NCBI GenBank assembly: GCA_040772685.1
Contig: JAXGXQ010000007.1
Span: 56,530-120,529 of the forward strand
Direction: 5' to 3'
DNA: 64,000 bases
DNA from: JAXGXQ01 sp040772685
GTDB lineage: Bacteria > Bacillota > Clostridia > Saccharofermentanales > UBA5734
Under the pieces are notes generated by a model that was not told where the DNA came from, made no database searches, and was given only the letters and a program-made list of their open reading frames with translations. The position numbers and the translations under genes were made by a program. Positions 26,752 to 35,447 of the stretch are shown here, piece by piece; within the stretch, counting starts at the first letter, position 1; every line of letters begins with the position of its first letter.

Positions 26752-27407
26752 TGAATACTGTTGGCGATGGTGACGATTTCCTGTGGTTCCGCAGCCCAAA
26801 AATGCGGGGCCACAGACTCCAGGTCTGATTTTGGCATATAGGTCCAGTCGACAGCGCAAGCCTGGCAACCGGCAGCATGGGCGCTTTTAATGTCATGAAT
26901 ACTGTCACCGACGTACAACACACGCTCCGCAGTATTCAGCCCGAGGCGGGACATCGCCAGCTGCAGAGGCTCAGGGTCTGGTTTATGCCTGGTTGTATCT
27001 TCTTTGACGATTATTTCATCAAAACTGTTTTCCAGTCCGAAGACACTGAGAGTCAGTATGGCTGAGCTGCGCAACTTTGCAGTCACCACGCCTAACTTCA
27101 GATTAAGCTTGCGCAGATCCGCCAGCATCTCAGGAATTCCCAAGAAAATGCCGATTGAATTGTTCATGTTGCTTTCGTTATGGTTGCGATATACCTGTAC
27201 CATTTCGGCCACTGAATCGGGACAAATTGTAGCAAGAAAAGTTTCCAGCGGTGTGCCGACGCTTGCCAAAATGCTTTCATCACTGACATCAGATACATTG
27301 AAAGTCTTGAAAGTGTGGCGAAAGGTTTCAACGATGTGGGGTACGGTGTCAATCAGGGTGCCATCCAAGTCAAATAAGATGCCGTCAAAGGGCGGCTGGG
27401 GTTTCAT
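26748..27407 (-). CDS. HAD-family phosphatase (phosphoglycolate phosphatase-like)
   Basis: 219 residues. HAD motif I FDLDGTLIDT at 12-21, motif III lysine in TRHKPDPEPL, motif IV VGDSIHDIKSA, and a helical C1 cap between motifs I and II typical of Gph/PpaX proteins. It hydrolyses small phosphorylated compounds; the substrate could be phosphoglycolate or pyrophosphate. Start ATG 27407 has AAGGAG upstream and overlaps the end of the corC-like gene by 23 bases, so the two are coupled. Confidence 0.9.
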   Translation of the reverse strand: MKPQPPFDGILFDLDGTLIDTVPHIVETFRHTFKTFNVSDVSDESILASVGTPLETFLATICPDSVAEMVQVYRNHNESNMNNSIGIFLGIPEMLADLRKLNLKLGVVTAKLRSSAILTLSVFGLENSFDEIIVKEDTTRHKPDPEPLQLAMSRLGLNTAERVLYVGDSIHDIKSAHAAGCQACAVDWTYMPKSDLESVAPHFWAAEPQEIVTIANSIQ

Positions 27408-28779
27408 TAATTGTGTCTCCTTCTTCTTCTGTCTCAGGCAGGATGGTAATACGCAAACGGGAAATTCGTTTATCATCCATTTCTAATACTTCAAACTGAA
27501 TATTTTCGTAAACAACAACAGCGTTTTCCCGTTCATCCGGGATTCGGCCGAGCAGATGTATGACCAGGCCCGCGATTGTGTCTGTATCTACTTCAGGCAG
27601 ATCCAGATTAACAATTTCTGTAACTTCATCCAGAGTTGCCAGACCAGCTACTTCATATACGTTTTCGGAACAGCGAGTGATAATCTGTTCTTCTTCATCG
27701 TATTCGTCCTGCATATTGCCGACAATTTCCTCGAGTAAGTCCTCGATGGTGACTATACCAGCAGTTCCGCCGTATTCATCAATAACTACAGCCAATTGGG
27801 CGCGGTCACGCTGCATATCACGGAAAACAGCATCAATCGGTTTTGTTTCAGGGACAATGTATGGCGGCCTGATCAAATGGCGCAGGGAAAATGGGCGGTC
27901 GAGGCCTTCAGCTGCATGATAGAGCAAGTCCTTCACATGAAGTATACCGATTATGTTGTCAATGTTATCTTCATATATCGGAATCCGGGTGTATTTTTCG
28001 TTAACTGCCGAACTCACGACTTCATCAAATGAAGAATCAACGTCAAGTGAGATAAGACTGGTGCGGTGAGTCATCACCTCAGACACATCCTTGTCGTTAA
28101 ACTCGAAAATCTTTTCGATCATTTCCTTCTCTTGTTCGTGAATGCTGCCTGATTCCCGGCCGACATCAACCATCATGCGAATCTCTTCCTCAGTGACGGT
28201 TTTGTTTGTCTGATATGTATCGATTTTCAACAGGCGCAAAATCAAATTAGTAGAGGCTGTAAGCAGCACCACAAAAGGATTGAGCAGACGTTTGCTAAAA
28301 GCAATAACACGTACGACCCGGGCCGCCAGAGCCTCAGGATTAGACTGCGCGATGCGCTTTGGCACCAGTTCGCCCAAAACCAGTGAGAAATAAGACATTA
28401 ATAGCGTAATGCCTACAATCAGCAGCGAATTCATGGCGGGTGTTTCGATGCCGATCAACAGATAAAGACGAGTGGCAAACCTGTCAGCAGCGAAAGCTGA
28501 AGACAAGAAACCGGCCAGGGTAACTCCCACCTGAATTGTCGCCAGAAAACTGCTTGGTTCGTCTGTCAGTCTTTTAATTTTTTGAGCGTTCTCATCGCCT
28601 TCTTCTGCCTGTCTGCGAATTTTTGTGTCGTTAAGAGAGATGATCGACATCTCGGAAGCGGCAAAAAATGCATTAATAAACAGGAGGAGTGCGACGATTA
28701 GAAGATCAACTACAAATGCGCCGGCGTCCATTGACGGTGCCGCCGCGAGAAACGTTCGTATTATACTGCCATCTTCCAC
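27385..28779 (-). CDS. CorC/HlyC-family membrane protein (DUF21-CBS)
   Basis: 464 residues. N-terminal DUF21 domain with about four membrane helices (residues 20-190), two CBS domains (MTHRTSLISLDVDSSFDEVV to about 345) that bind adenine nucleotides, and a C-terminal transporter-associated domain (VYEVAGLATLDEV). Proteins of this kind are magnesium exporters or regulators of divalent ion efflux (CorC/MpfA), despite the older name hemolysin. Start is GTG at 28779 with AAAGGAG 9-10 bases upstream. First gene of a three-gene operon. Confidence 0.93.
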   Translation of the reverse strand: MEDGSIIRTFLAAAPSMDAGAFVVDLLIVALLLFINAFFAASEMSIISLNDTKIRRQAEEGDENAQKIKRLTDEPSSFLATIQVGVTLAGFLSSAFAADRFATRLYLLIGIETPAMNSLLIVGITLLMSYFSLVLGELVPKRIAQSNPEALAARVVRVIAFSKRLLNPFVVLLTASTNLILRLLKIDTYQTNKTVTEEEIRMMVDVGRESGSIHEQEKEMIEKIFEFNDKDVSEVMTHRTSLISLDVDSSFDEVVSSAVNEKYTRIPIYEDNIDNIIGILHVKDLLYHAAEGLDRPFSLRHLIRPPYIVPETKPIDAVFRDMQRDRAQLAVVIDEYGGTAGIVTIEDLLEEIVGNMQDEYDEEEQIITRCSENVYEVAGLATLDEVTEIVNLDLPEVDTDTIAGLVIHLLGRIPDERENAVVVYENIQFEVLEMDDKRISRLRITILPETEEEGDTINETPAAL

Positions 28780-28879
28780 AGCTTTGGGTCTCCTTTTGCC
28801 AAACCAGCCCGTGGTTCAGAGCGTGCAAACTTAGAAATATTCGCTGAACGTCTTTTTGCCATCGGGGTATGACCATCAA

Positions 28880-28908
28880 ATTATAACAAATAACCATTTT
28901 TTCCACAA
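28880..28908 (-). promoter_or_regulatory. Promoter of the corC-HAD-resolvase operon
   Basis: Minus strand TTGTGG (28908-28903), 17-base spacer, TGT-TATAAT (28885-28880), also an extended -10. About 100 bases of leader follow. Confidence 0.65.
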
Positions 28909-28981
28909 TATAGCCCGGTACTGCGTGCCCGGTACTACGCTTGTACTAAGAGGTAATCAGGGCGTTTCTGAACTACAAGCT

Positions 28982-29560
28982 CTAGACAAGCAGATGCTCA
29001 ATCAGAATTTTCAAGCCAATCAAAACCAGGATAGCTCCGCCTGAAGCCAAGGCATATCGCTGAAAAACAAAACTCAACCTGCGGCCAAGCAATACTCCCA
29101 GGCCGGAAAGGAAAGCGGTAATCAAACCGGTAGCCAGAATAGTCGCGGTAACAGGCAAACGGCCGATTGAAAGGCTGATGCCAGCGGCTAAGGCATCAAT
29201 CGAAGTAGCCACAGCCAGAAGCAGAAGCGGACGGTTCGCCAGAGGATCTTCGGGCGGACAATCTTCGGCGGCGGAATCAACAGGCTGTTCCCACAGGGCT
29301 GAGTATAGCATCCGGCCGCCAACGACAGCCAACAAAATGAAGGCGATCCAGTGATCAATCGGCTCAATAATGCCAGAAACACTGATACCGGCCAGGTAGC
29401 CCAGCGCTGGCATAAGAGCTTGAAACCCGCCAAAAAACAGCGCTACTTTGAGCGCATGACGAAACCGGACACCAGCACGGCATATTCCTATAGTAACCGC
29501 TACAGCAAGCGCATCCATAGCAAGGGACACGGCAATCAGCAGGACTTCTAAATAAATCAT
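28982..29560 (-). CDS. mntP: Manganese efflux pump MntP
   Basis: 192 residues, six predicted membrane helices with the two MntP signature repeats containing conserved aspartates: AVSLAMDALAVAVTIGI near residue 10-26 and LAVATSIDALAAGISLS near 114-130. It exports Mn2+. A short cytoplasmic loop rich in acidic residues separates the halves. No yybP-ykoY type leader is visible upstream; a terminator of the neighbouring gene ends about 45 bases before. Confidence 0.93.
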   Translation of the reverse strand: MIYLEVLLIAVSLAMDALAVAVTIGICRAGVRFRHALKVALFFGGFQALMPALGYLAGISVSGIIEPIDHWIAFILLAVVGGRMLYSALWEQPVDSAAEDCPPEDPLANRPLLLLAVATSIDALAAGISLSIGRLPVTATILATGLITAFLSGLGVLLGRRLSFVFQRYALASGGAILVLIGLKILIEHLLV

Positions 29561-29603
29561 GACGGGATTATATCACAAGAGACATGAAATAAAAGGCGGG
29601 TAA

Positions 29604-29644
29604 TAATTAAAGACCTGCACCGTTTTGAGGTACAGGCCTTTTAT
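29604..29644 (-). terminator. Terminator after the small conserved gene at 29729
   Basis: Minus strand GGCCTGTACC / GGTGCAGGTC (one mismatch), loop TCAAAAC, then TTTAATTATT. Confidence 0.75.
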
Positions 29645-29728
29645 AAAGTAATGATTTCTGCACTAAATCTAATTAGTTGAAATTGTAAATCGTATTGTCA
29701 ACAATTAGTTTATACTCTGCGATTTGAA

Positions 29729-29971
29729 TCAAACGTCTGAACGATGACGCATCATGAAATCAAGAACACGAACCCGGTCTTCCGGCAATTCACATTCAAA
29801 CTCGATCTCCTTCATTGAGCCGACTTTGAGAATCTCGGCGTAGCCAACGAGAGCGGAGAGCATACTGTTGGTAACAAGTCTGTCACCGTCTTCGGTTACG
29901 ATGGTCACCTTGCCCTTGCACTGCTGAATCATCTTGGTGAATTCTTCGACGTCTACGTTGAATACCTTCAT
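29729..29971 (-). CDS. Small conserved protein of unknown function
   Basis: 80 residues, soluble, mixed alpha/beta, starting MKVFNVDVEEFTKMIQQCKG and containing KVTIVTEDGDRLVTNS. It resembles short clostridial proteins that databases sometimes label 'polyA polymerase' without basis; I assign no function. It has its own promoter and terminator and a good AAGGTAGG site, so it is a real single-gene transcript. Confidence 0.75.
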   Translation of the reverse strand: MKVFNVDVEEFTKMIQQCKGKVTIVTEDGDRLVTNSMLSALVGYAEILKVGSMKEIEFECELPEDRVRVLDFMMRHRSDV

Positions 29972-30038
29972 ATTGCCTACCTTCTTTCTTTATCCCAATT
30001 ATTAAAGGGTTATTATCGTCTAAATATGATACGCAATG

Positions 30039-30066
30039 AGTATACCTGATGCTTTTAATTAGTCAA
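30039..30066 (-). promoter_or_regulatory. Promoter of the small conserved gene
   Basis: Minus strand TTGACT (30066-30061), 16-base spacer, TATACT (30044-30039). Confidence 0.6.
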
Positions 30067-30101
30067 AGGTAGTTATGTTACGGAAAAACACTAAATTGCC
30101 T

Positions 30102-30121
30102 GATTTGAATATATTCAAATC
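30102..30121. repeat. 20-bp perfect palindrome
   Basis: GATTTGAATATATTCAAATC is its own reverse complement. It lies upstream of the promoter at 30066 and downstream of the VanW-type gene. No T-tract follows on either side, so it is more likely an operator than a terminator. Confidence 0.6.
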
Positions 30122-30169
30122 CTTTTAGGTGTTAAACCTGCAATTTTACTAATTTACCGACAAGGCAAA

Positions 30170-31861
30170 TCAGGTTTCACCGGCTGTAGCTTCAGTAGAA
30201 GTTGTCGCATTTGTAGTGCCTGCGGCAGAGTCTGTGGTTGCTTCAGTAGTATTTTCTGTCGTTGTAGCATCTGTTGTGGTAACTGCCGATTTTTTTGTTG
30301 TCGTATTTGTGGTTGAGGATCCTATTGTTGTCGAAGTTGGCTGAGTAGGTGCCGGGGCACCTGTACCTATCTCGTAAATACCCTGGATTGGTCTGTAGGT
30401 GCTTACTTCGACAAGTTCTTTCTTAATAACAGTGCCGTTCTTTTTCCAGATCTTGTAGCTGGTTGCCTTTTGGCCGGTGCGCGGCTTGCGAACTTCAACC
30501 CGTTTACCTGCGGCAAGTTCCGGATTTTTTCGTTCGATCGGAGCAGCTTCTTTGATATAGCCATTATGTTCCGAGATCAGGTCGATGGTAACGCCTGCCT
30601 CAAGCTGACGTCCATACACGGAAACAACAACATTTGGTTTTGCAAATGATGCGGCTATGGCGATCGGGTATTTGGTATTGTTCTGGAATTTAAAGTCCGG
30701 CCCCGGCCAGCTGACTGTCGCATCGAGACCAATTTTTGTGTAGGCGCTCGGCCAGGAATGAGGCCGACGGCTGATAATTGCGAGGTCGGCTTTGAGGACA
30801 GCCTGATAAAGTGTTGTGTTCGGCTGGCAAATGCCGCCGCCCAGTTCCTGAACCAGCATTCCGTCTCTAATCCCGCCAGCAGTAGTAAAGCCTTTGGCAG
30901 CTGTGCGCTGACCGAAAGTTCCATTAAACGAAAAAGTCTCGCCGGGCTGCAAAACAAGGCCGTTAAGTTTTTGGACAATCTTGCTGATGTTTTGGTCGCG
31001 GCCACGACTGCTTTCAGAACCTGCCAATGTCTTGGCGGTAGAAACAAGACCAATGTTTCCTTGCATACTGGCAACTGTGATTGCCGGTTTAAGCGATTCA
31101 ATTTCAGCCTCGCCGCTAAACTGCAACGCACCCAGATTAAGTTGTTTTAAAGCTTCTTCGATGACTGTGGTTGTGTTGACTTTAGTACCGGCTTTTTCAG
31201 CTGAAAATTTGAACTTCTTCTCACTGGCGCTAAAAGAGGTGGCGCGTGCATTAACTGCTGGTACAGTCTTAGTATCGGCCCAGGCGGTTATTGCCTGCTT
31301 TACTTTTTCCGGATCAATTTTTGATTTGATTTTCAGTTCCAGAGGTTTTTGTTCAAGACCCTGAACTATAGCATAACGTTCATTTAACTGGTCCGCTTCT
31401 GTAGCAGCTTTTGAGGTGCGGCCCGTTTCGTATGCCGTCTGAAGAACAGATTGTGTATCAAAAGTCAGGCCGGCTTCTTCAGCGGTTAATAAAAATTTCT
31501 CGCCACCGGCGCTGATTTCAACCTTAAAGCTGTCACGGAGCTTACTCTCTTCAACATTCAGTAAAGTTCTCGCAGCTTCACGAGTCAGACCACCAAGGGC
31601 CTGTTCATTTACGAATATACCTTCATAAATTGTCTCCCGCTCAAGCTTTTCCTTTATCTCCGCGAATTTTGGGTCAACGGTAGATTCCTGAGTAGTAGTC
31701 TGCTTGGACTCAGTAGTTTGTGCGGGATTGCCGTTGAGCGCATACAGTTGATTGAAAACATAGTAGCCAACACTGGTAACAGCAATAATAAGCAAAATAA
31801 CAGCAGGCACAAGCCAAAACTGCCGATTGCGTTTAGGTGAACTCTTCTTTTTTTGATTCAT
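30170..31861 (-). CDS. VanW-family cell-wall protein with G5-like domain
   Basis: 563 residues. One N-terminal transmembrane helix (about 15-37), a YoaR-type putative peptidoglycan-binding repeat region (TIYEGIFVNEQALGGLTREA and a second copy), a VanW domain (LQPGETFSFNGTFG, GGGICQPNTTLYQAVL, RRPHSWPSAY), then a G5-like module (IERKNPELAAGKRVEVRKP) and a Thr-rich tail of about 55 residues. The arrangement is common in clostridial surface proteins; the biochemical role of VanW is unknown and its link to glycopeptide resistance is only historical. Driven by its own promoter at 32039. Confidence 0.9.
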   Translation of the reverse strand: MNQKKKSSPKRNRQFWLVPAVILLIIAVTSVGYYVFNQLYALNGNPAQTTESKQTTTQESTVDPKFAEIKEKLERETIYEGIFVNEQALGGLTREAARTLLNVEESKLRDSFKVEISAGGEKFLLTAEEAGLTFDTQSVLQTAYETGRTSKAATEADQLNERYAIVQGLEQKPLELKIKSKIDPEKVKQAITAWADTKTVPAVNARATSFSASEKKFKFSAEKAGTKVNTTTVIEEALKQLNLGALQFSGEAEIESLKPAITVASMQGNIGLVSTAKTLAGSESSRGRDQNISKIVQKLNGLVLQPGETFSFNGTFGQRTAAKGFTTAGGIRDGMLVQELGGGICQPNTTLYQAVLKADLAIISRRPHSWPSAYTKIGLDATVSWPGPDFKFQNNTKYPIAIAASFAKPNVVVSVYGRQLEAGVTIDLISEHNGYIKEAAPIERKNPELAAGKRVEVRKPRTGQKATSYKIWKKNGTVIKKELVEVSTYRPIQGIYEIGTGAPAPTQPTSTTIGSSTTNTTTKKSAVTTTDATTTENTTEATTDSAAGTTNATTSTEATAGET

Positions 31862-32011
31862 TGGTAAATTTGATCCTTTCGCGGAGCAGGGACAAATGCA
31901 GCAATAAACTGCGGCAAGACAGGTGCACCATTTTCAACACTTGGATTGCGCTAGTCCACGGCGAGCCCGGGCTTGATCCGAGCAAAGAGAATGTATCGTT
32001 ATCCAACTGCA

Positions 32012-32039
32012 AGTATATATTTTATCGCTTATTTGTCAA
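32012..32039 (-). promoter_or_regulatory. Promoter of the VanW-type gene
   Basis: Minus strand TTGACA (32039-32034), 16-base spacer, TATACT (32017-32012). It starts within the stop codon of the NlpC/P60 gene and leaves a leader of about 145 bases in which I see no recognised RNA element. Confidence 0.7.
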
Positions 32040-33352
32040 TATACTATCCGTTTCACAGCGAGGATCGGGTTACGGCTGAAATTAACTGTGGACTGGATAA
32101 CCTTTCTGTTGGAACTGGAAGCGTGGATGTACTGACCACCGCCAATATACAGCCCCACATGGTCACAAACTCCCTTAGGTGAACTCCAGTCGAAGCAGAT
32201 GATGTCACCGATCTGAATATCAGAGGAACTGACCTTTATACCCGAACTGGTGCACTGAGTGGCTGCTTTATGCGGCAGAGTTATTCCGCATACTTCCTTA
32301 TAGATCCAGCGGGTGAAACCGGAGCAGTCAAAGCCGCTCATGCTGGAACCGCTAAAGACGTATTTGACGCCAAGTGCCGATTTAGCCAGTGAAACCATTT
32401 TGGTTTTTTGTGCTTCCGTAAGCCCGCTGCCGGGTTTAGTTGCTTCTGTTGGCTTGGGCGTTGGAGCAGCAGTGGGTTTTGGGGTTGGTTTCGGTGTCGG
32501 GACGGCAGTAGGTTTCGGGGTTGGTTTCGGAGTTGGCGCAACTGTGGGTTTGGGCGTAGGCGCCGGTGTGGGTGCAAGCGTAGGCTTGGCCACAACGCTT
32601 GTTGTCAGGAATTCAGACAGGGCATAACCTGTTTTGCCATTGGCCAGTTTAATTGCTGACCAGGCAGAGCCCGTGCCAGTGCGGGTGGCTGTCTCGCCTC
32701 TGGTTAGACTGTCGACAACTTCCGCTGTAGAAATCGGGTTTTTCCGGACCCTGAGCAAATTTGCATTAATATAGACTTTGGTATTATCTTTAGCAAACTT
32801 GTCGGGACTTAATTGTTCAAAAGCAACACCGTTGCTGTCAACCGACGGCAGTGTCGGCTTGGGTGTCGGGATCGCAGTTGGCTCAGGTGTTGGTGTTGCG
32901 GTTGGTTCAGGAGTGGGAATCGCAGTTGGTTCAGAAGGCAAAACTGCCAGAGTTGTTGCGACAGACTTATCTGGTTCTTTTACTTCGGAAGCACTTTGAG
33001 ATGGTTCAACATCATTACGGCCACGATTGAAACCAATGAAAGCGTCCAGATCAGAGGCATCATTACCTTTTACCGACAAGCTGTCAGTGATGCCAGTGCC
33101 TGTAACGGCTGGAGTATTTTTGACTAAGGAACTGGCTCCAAATAATGCTACGTTACTGCCTAAAAGAAAAAGCAGAATAAGCGTCAGGGGCCAAAGACGG
33201 GCAGAAAGCAACTGAAAACCATTTGAACCAAAACGGCCTTTAACGCCACGAAAACCAGGGTTAGCGGATCTGCGCAACCTGTTTACCGGCTTAACACGGA
33301 CAGGGCGAATTGTCGGACTCTGATCAGCGCCGCTGTCAGAATTTTTCCTCAT
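32036..33352 (-). CDS. NlpC/P60 cell-wall endopeptidase with SH3 domain and Pro-rich linkers
   Basis: 438 residues. A basic cytoplasmic N-terminus, one membrane helix (about 50-72), a Pro/Thr-rich linker of PTPEPTA units, a bacterial SH3 domain (VYINANLLRVRKNPISTAEV to about 250), a second PTPKPT linker, then NlpC/P60 with catalytic Cys (SMSGFDCSGFTRWIY), His (CDHVGLYIGGGQYIHA) and supporting His. It should cleave peptide stems of peptidoglycan. The two linkers are coded by imprecise tandem repeats at 32430-32590 and 32850-32935. Start ATG preceded by AGGAGG. Confidence 0.92.
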   Translation of the reverse strand: MRKNSDSGADQSPTIRPVRVKPVNRLRRSANPGFRGVKGRFGSNGFQLLSARLWPLTLILLFLLGSNVALFGASSLVKNTPAVTGTGITDSLSVKGNDASDLDAFIGFNRGRNDVEPSQSASEVKEPDKSVATTLAVLPSEPTAIPTPEPTATPTPEPTAIPTPKPTLPSVDSNGVAFEQLSPDKFAKDNTKVYINANLLRVRKNPISTAEVVDSLTRGETATRTGTGSAWSAIKLANGKTGYALSEFLTTSVVAKPTLAPTPAPTPKPTVAPTPKPTPKPTAVPTPKPTPKPTAAPTPKPTEATKPGSGLTEAQKTKMVSLAKSALGVKYVFSGSSMSGFDCSGFTRWIYKEVCGITLPHKAATQCTSSGIKVSSSDIQIGDIICFDWSSPKGVCDHVGLYIGGGQYIHASSSNRKVIQSTVNFSRNPILAVKRIVY

Positions 33353-33372
33353 ATTCAGCTAGCCTCCTGTTA

Positions 33373-33459
33373 TGTATTCACATATTGGCAAGCGGAATCT
33401 TACCGCCAGAAAAAATTTCAATAGATAAATGTATTATACATGACTGAAATGTGAATACA
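33373..33459. promoter_or_regulatory. Promoter of the NlpC/P60 gene flanked by 11-bp inverted repeat
   Basis: Minus strand TATAAT at 33438-33433 with a weak -35 (TTTGTA, 33461-33456). The sequence TGTATTCACAT (33373-33383) and its exact reverse complement ATGTGAATACA (33449-33459) bracket the start region, one arm overlapping the -35. This could be a pair of operator half-sites for one regulator. Confidence 0.5.
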
Positions 33460-33491
33460 AAGCAAAAATTGAGGTCTGAGCAAGTAGTAAT

Positions 33492-35270
33492 TCAACTGTA
33501 ATCATTGGTTGGAGTTATTCCCCAGGCTAAAAGTTCGCCCCCGAGAGGTTTGACTAACTCGTAAATCATACCGGTTAAGGCATTTAGGCGCTGCCGTGTC
33601 AGCAATGCAGTTACTTCAACAAACGCTAAATAGTATTCGTTTTCATTTTCAAATTCCCAGCGTTCTCGAACACCAATAATTGGTTCACTGACAACTTTGA
33701 GACCAACATCTTGCAAACGCTGACAACCGGCCTCACGATGTCCAGCGGCCGTAAAACGCAGCGCAATTCGAACAGGATGTTCAACTTGCAGGTCAACGCC
33801 TTCGTAGTCAAGCAATTCGAGCTGCCTGATATTGATGATATCCATGAGGATTGTTGGATTTGGAAAAAGCTGATCCTGATATGCAGACCAGTACGGATCG
33901 TTTTGATGTTTAATTGTTGCGGCTAAACCTTGTTGTTCGAGGATCTGGCGGCAAAAAATCAGGCTCTTGCTTAAATCTTTAGGTTTACAATACGCGTAAA
34001 AGGTGAGATTGCCTGTTTCCTGGTCAAAAACAAATCCGGCAGGCTGAATTTTCCGTAAATTCAGCCTGTGCTGATACCAGGCTGTGATGTCGATTGCCTT
34101 CTGGTGTCTGCGTTCCGCAGAAAGTGCTGTGTCCAGTTTGATCGCTGTTTCAATGCAGATTGTGTAATCTTCGAGCGGTAACATATCTTTTAAGGCAATA
34201 TCAACCCCGATTATCAGGCGGTCTTTGTGATATATCCAATTGAACAGGTCATAACGGCGGCCGAAACTACGGAGCATATAGTAAAAAATCAGACTGTACA
34301 GAGCCAAAAACACTGCGATTACAAGCAGCCGCAGCAAGAATGGCCATGCTGCAAGAGCCTGGGTTATTCTGACCACACCTAGAAAACAATAGAAAATCAC
34401 TGCGCCGGCTGCGGGTAAAATCAAGCCCCGTAACAATCCCAAAATAAGCAATCCGAGCGCATACAAAATTGTCAAAGCACCAGCAAATATTAACGTAAAC
34501 GCAGCTGAGCGAAAAAAATCCGTGTTGGTTAGCCGCTGCTGTATCCCATTAATTATTAAAAATAAACCTGAACCGGTCAGCAAAACCGCAAGCCCGACCC
34601 GCAGCCAGGTCATAAATGGCTTATTGTTTTTCAATGACCAAGAGCGGAGGACATCCTTAAAAGCTTGCCGATAGTGGGTTACCCGTTGGTAAGGAACAGT
34701 TTCAGATTCCGGGAGCGCGGCTCTTTCTTCCCAGTTTTCCAAGGCCGCTGCCAACTTTTCAGCTGACGTCAGAACATCTGCCTCTTTAGTAGTTTCTGCT
34801 TTAGAAATGTTTGGACTGACGGCAGCCGCATTGCTGTTCTCTTCGTCCTGATGCCAGCTTACAGATTGGGTAGCAGTTTCGGTGTCTGCCGTAAAATATC
34901 TTGTTGCTTTTTCTCTGATTCTTTTTGGTATCTGCAGCCAAAAGGCGAGCAACAAGAACAGAATCACCGCAATTGTGTACGTGAAATCATTAGATACGGC
35001 AAATGCCCGCAGAACAGCTAAATCACCAGCAAGGGCAATTAGCAGACAAAAAGCGGCGATCACCAGAGTTGCTAAACCCTGCACCAGACCGGCAGCTCCG
35101 GAAACGTAGATAAAAGCACCAAGCATGGCCAGGCTGACAAAAATGAAGATACTGGGTAATTCAAGAATGATCTCGCGGTTCTTGGCATAGTTTGCCGCCA
35201 GCCAGAGCAAAGCCAGTGCCAATAAGGCCAATCCATAACGTTGTTTATGCTTTTCCAGATGCTGCCACAT
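33492..35270 (-). CDS. Multi-pass membrane protein of unknown function
   Basis: About 592 residues. Roughly five membrane helices in the first 130 residues, a cytoplasmic stretch of about 90 residues, another cluster of hydrophobic helices (about 220-340), and a C-terminal soluble domain of about 250 residues (from YDLFNWIYHKDRLIIGVDIA). I do not recognise it. The C-terminal part looks like it carries two or three alpha/beta repeats. Start ATG 35270 follows GGAGG closely. It is divergent from the SGNH hydrolase gene. Confidence 0.75.
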   Translation of the reverse strand: MWQHLEKHKQRYGLALLALALLWLAANYAKNREIILELPSIFIFVSLAMLGAFIYVSGAAGLVQGLATLVIAAFCLLIALAGDLAVLRAFAVSNDFTYTIAVILFLLLAFWLQIPKRIREKATRYFTADTETATQSVSWHQDEENSNAAAVSPNISKAETTKEADVLTSAEKLAAALENWEERAALPESETVPYQRVTHYRQAFKDVLRSWSLKNNKPFMTWLRVGLAVLLTGSGLFLIINGIQQRLTNTDFFRSAAFTLIFAGALTILYALGLLILGLLRGLILPAAGAVIFYCFLGVVRITQALAAWPFLLRLLVIAVFLALYSLIFYYMLRSFGRRYDLFNWIYHKDRLIIGVDIALKDMLPLEDYTICIETAIKLDTALSAERRHQKAIDITAWYQHRLNLRKIQPAGFVFDQETGNLTFYAYCKPKDLSKSLIFCRQILEQQGLAATIKHQNDPYWSAYQDQLFPNPTILMDIINIRQLELLDYEGVDLQVEHPVRIALRFTAAGHREAGCQRLQDVGLKVVSEPIIGVRERWEFENENEYYLAFVEVTALLTRQRLNALTGMIYELVKPLGGELLAWGITPTNDYS

Positions 35271-35357
35271 GATGCCTCCAGCCCTGAATTCTGACCTGAA
35301 TTCTGATTTGATAATAACGGTGCTTAAAAAACCATGCAAGTTAACTTGAACTTTTGC

Positions 35358-35387
35358 TTGACAACTATGTCAGTGTTTAATTATGAT
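35358..35387 (+). promoter_or_regulatory. Promoter of the SGNH hydrolase gene
   Basis: TTGACA (35358-35363), 18-base spacer, TATGAT (35382-35387). AT-rich imperfect palindromic sequence overlaps the -10. Confidence 0.6.
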
Positions 35388-35447
35388 TATTATCATACAT
35401 AATATTGATTATTACGTACTGCTTTGTTTGCAGATAGGAGTAATTTT

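Noticed and set aside
28910..28936. GCCCGGTACT direct repeat upstream of the corC promoter
   Set aside because: Only two short copies with no symmetry relative to the promoter; could be chance.
29561..29728. Possible manganese riboswitch (yybP-ykoY) before mntP
   Set aside because: The space is short and is occupied by the neighbouring gene's terminator; no conserved yybP-ykoY core seen.
32430..32935. Short tandem repeats that could be taken for a CRISPR array
   Set aside because: They are imprecise codon repeats for PTPKPT/PTPEPTA linkers in the NlpC/P60 gene with no unique spacers.
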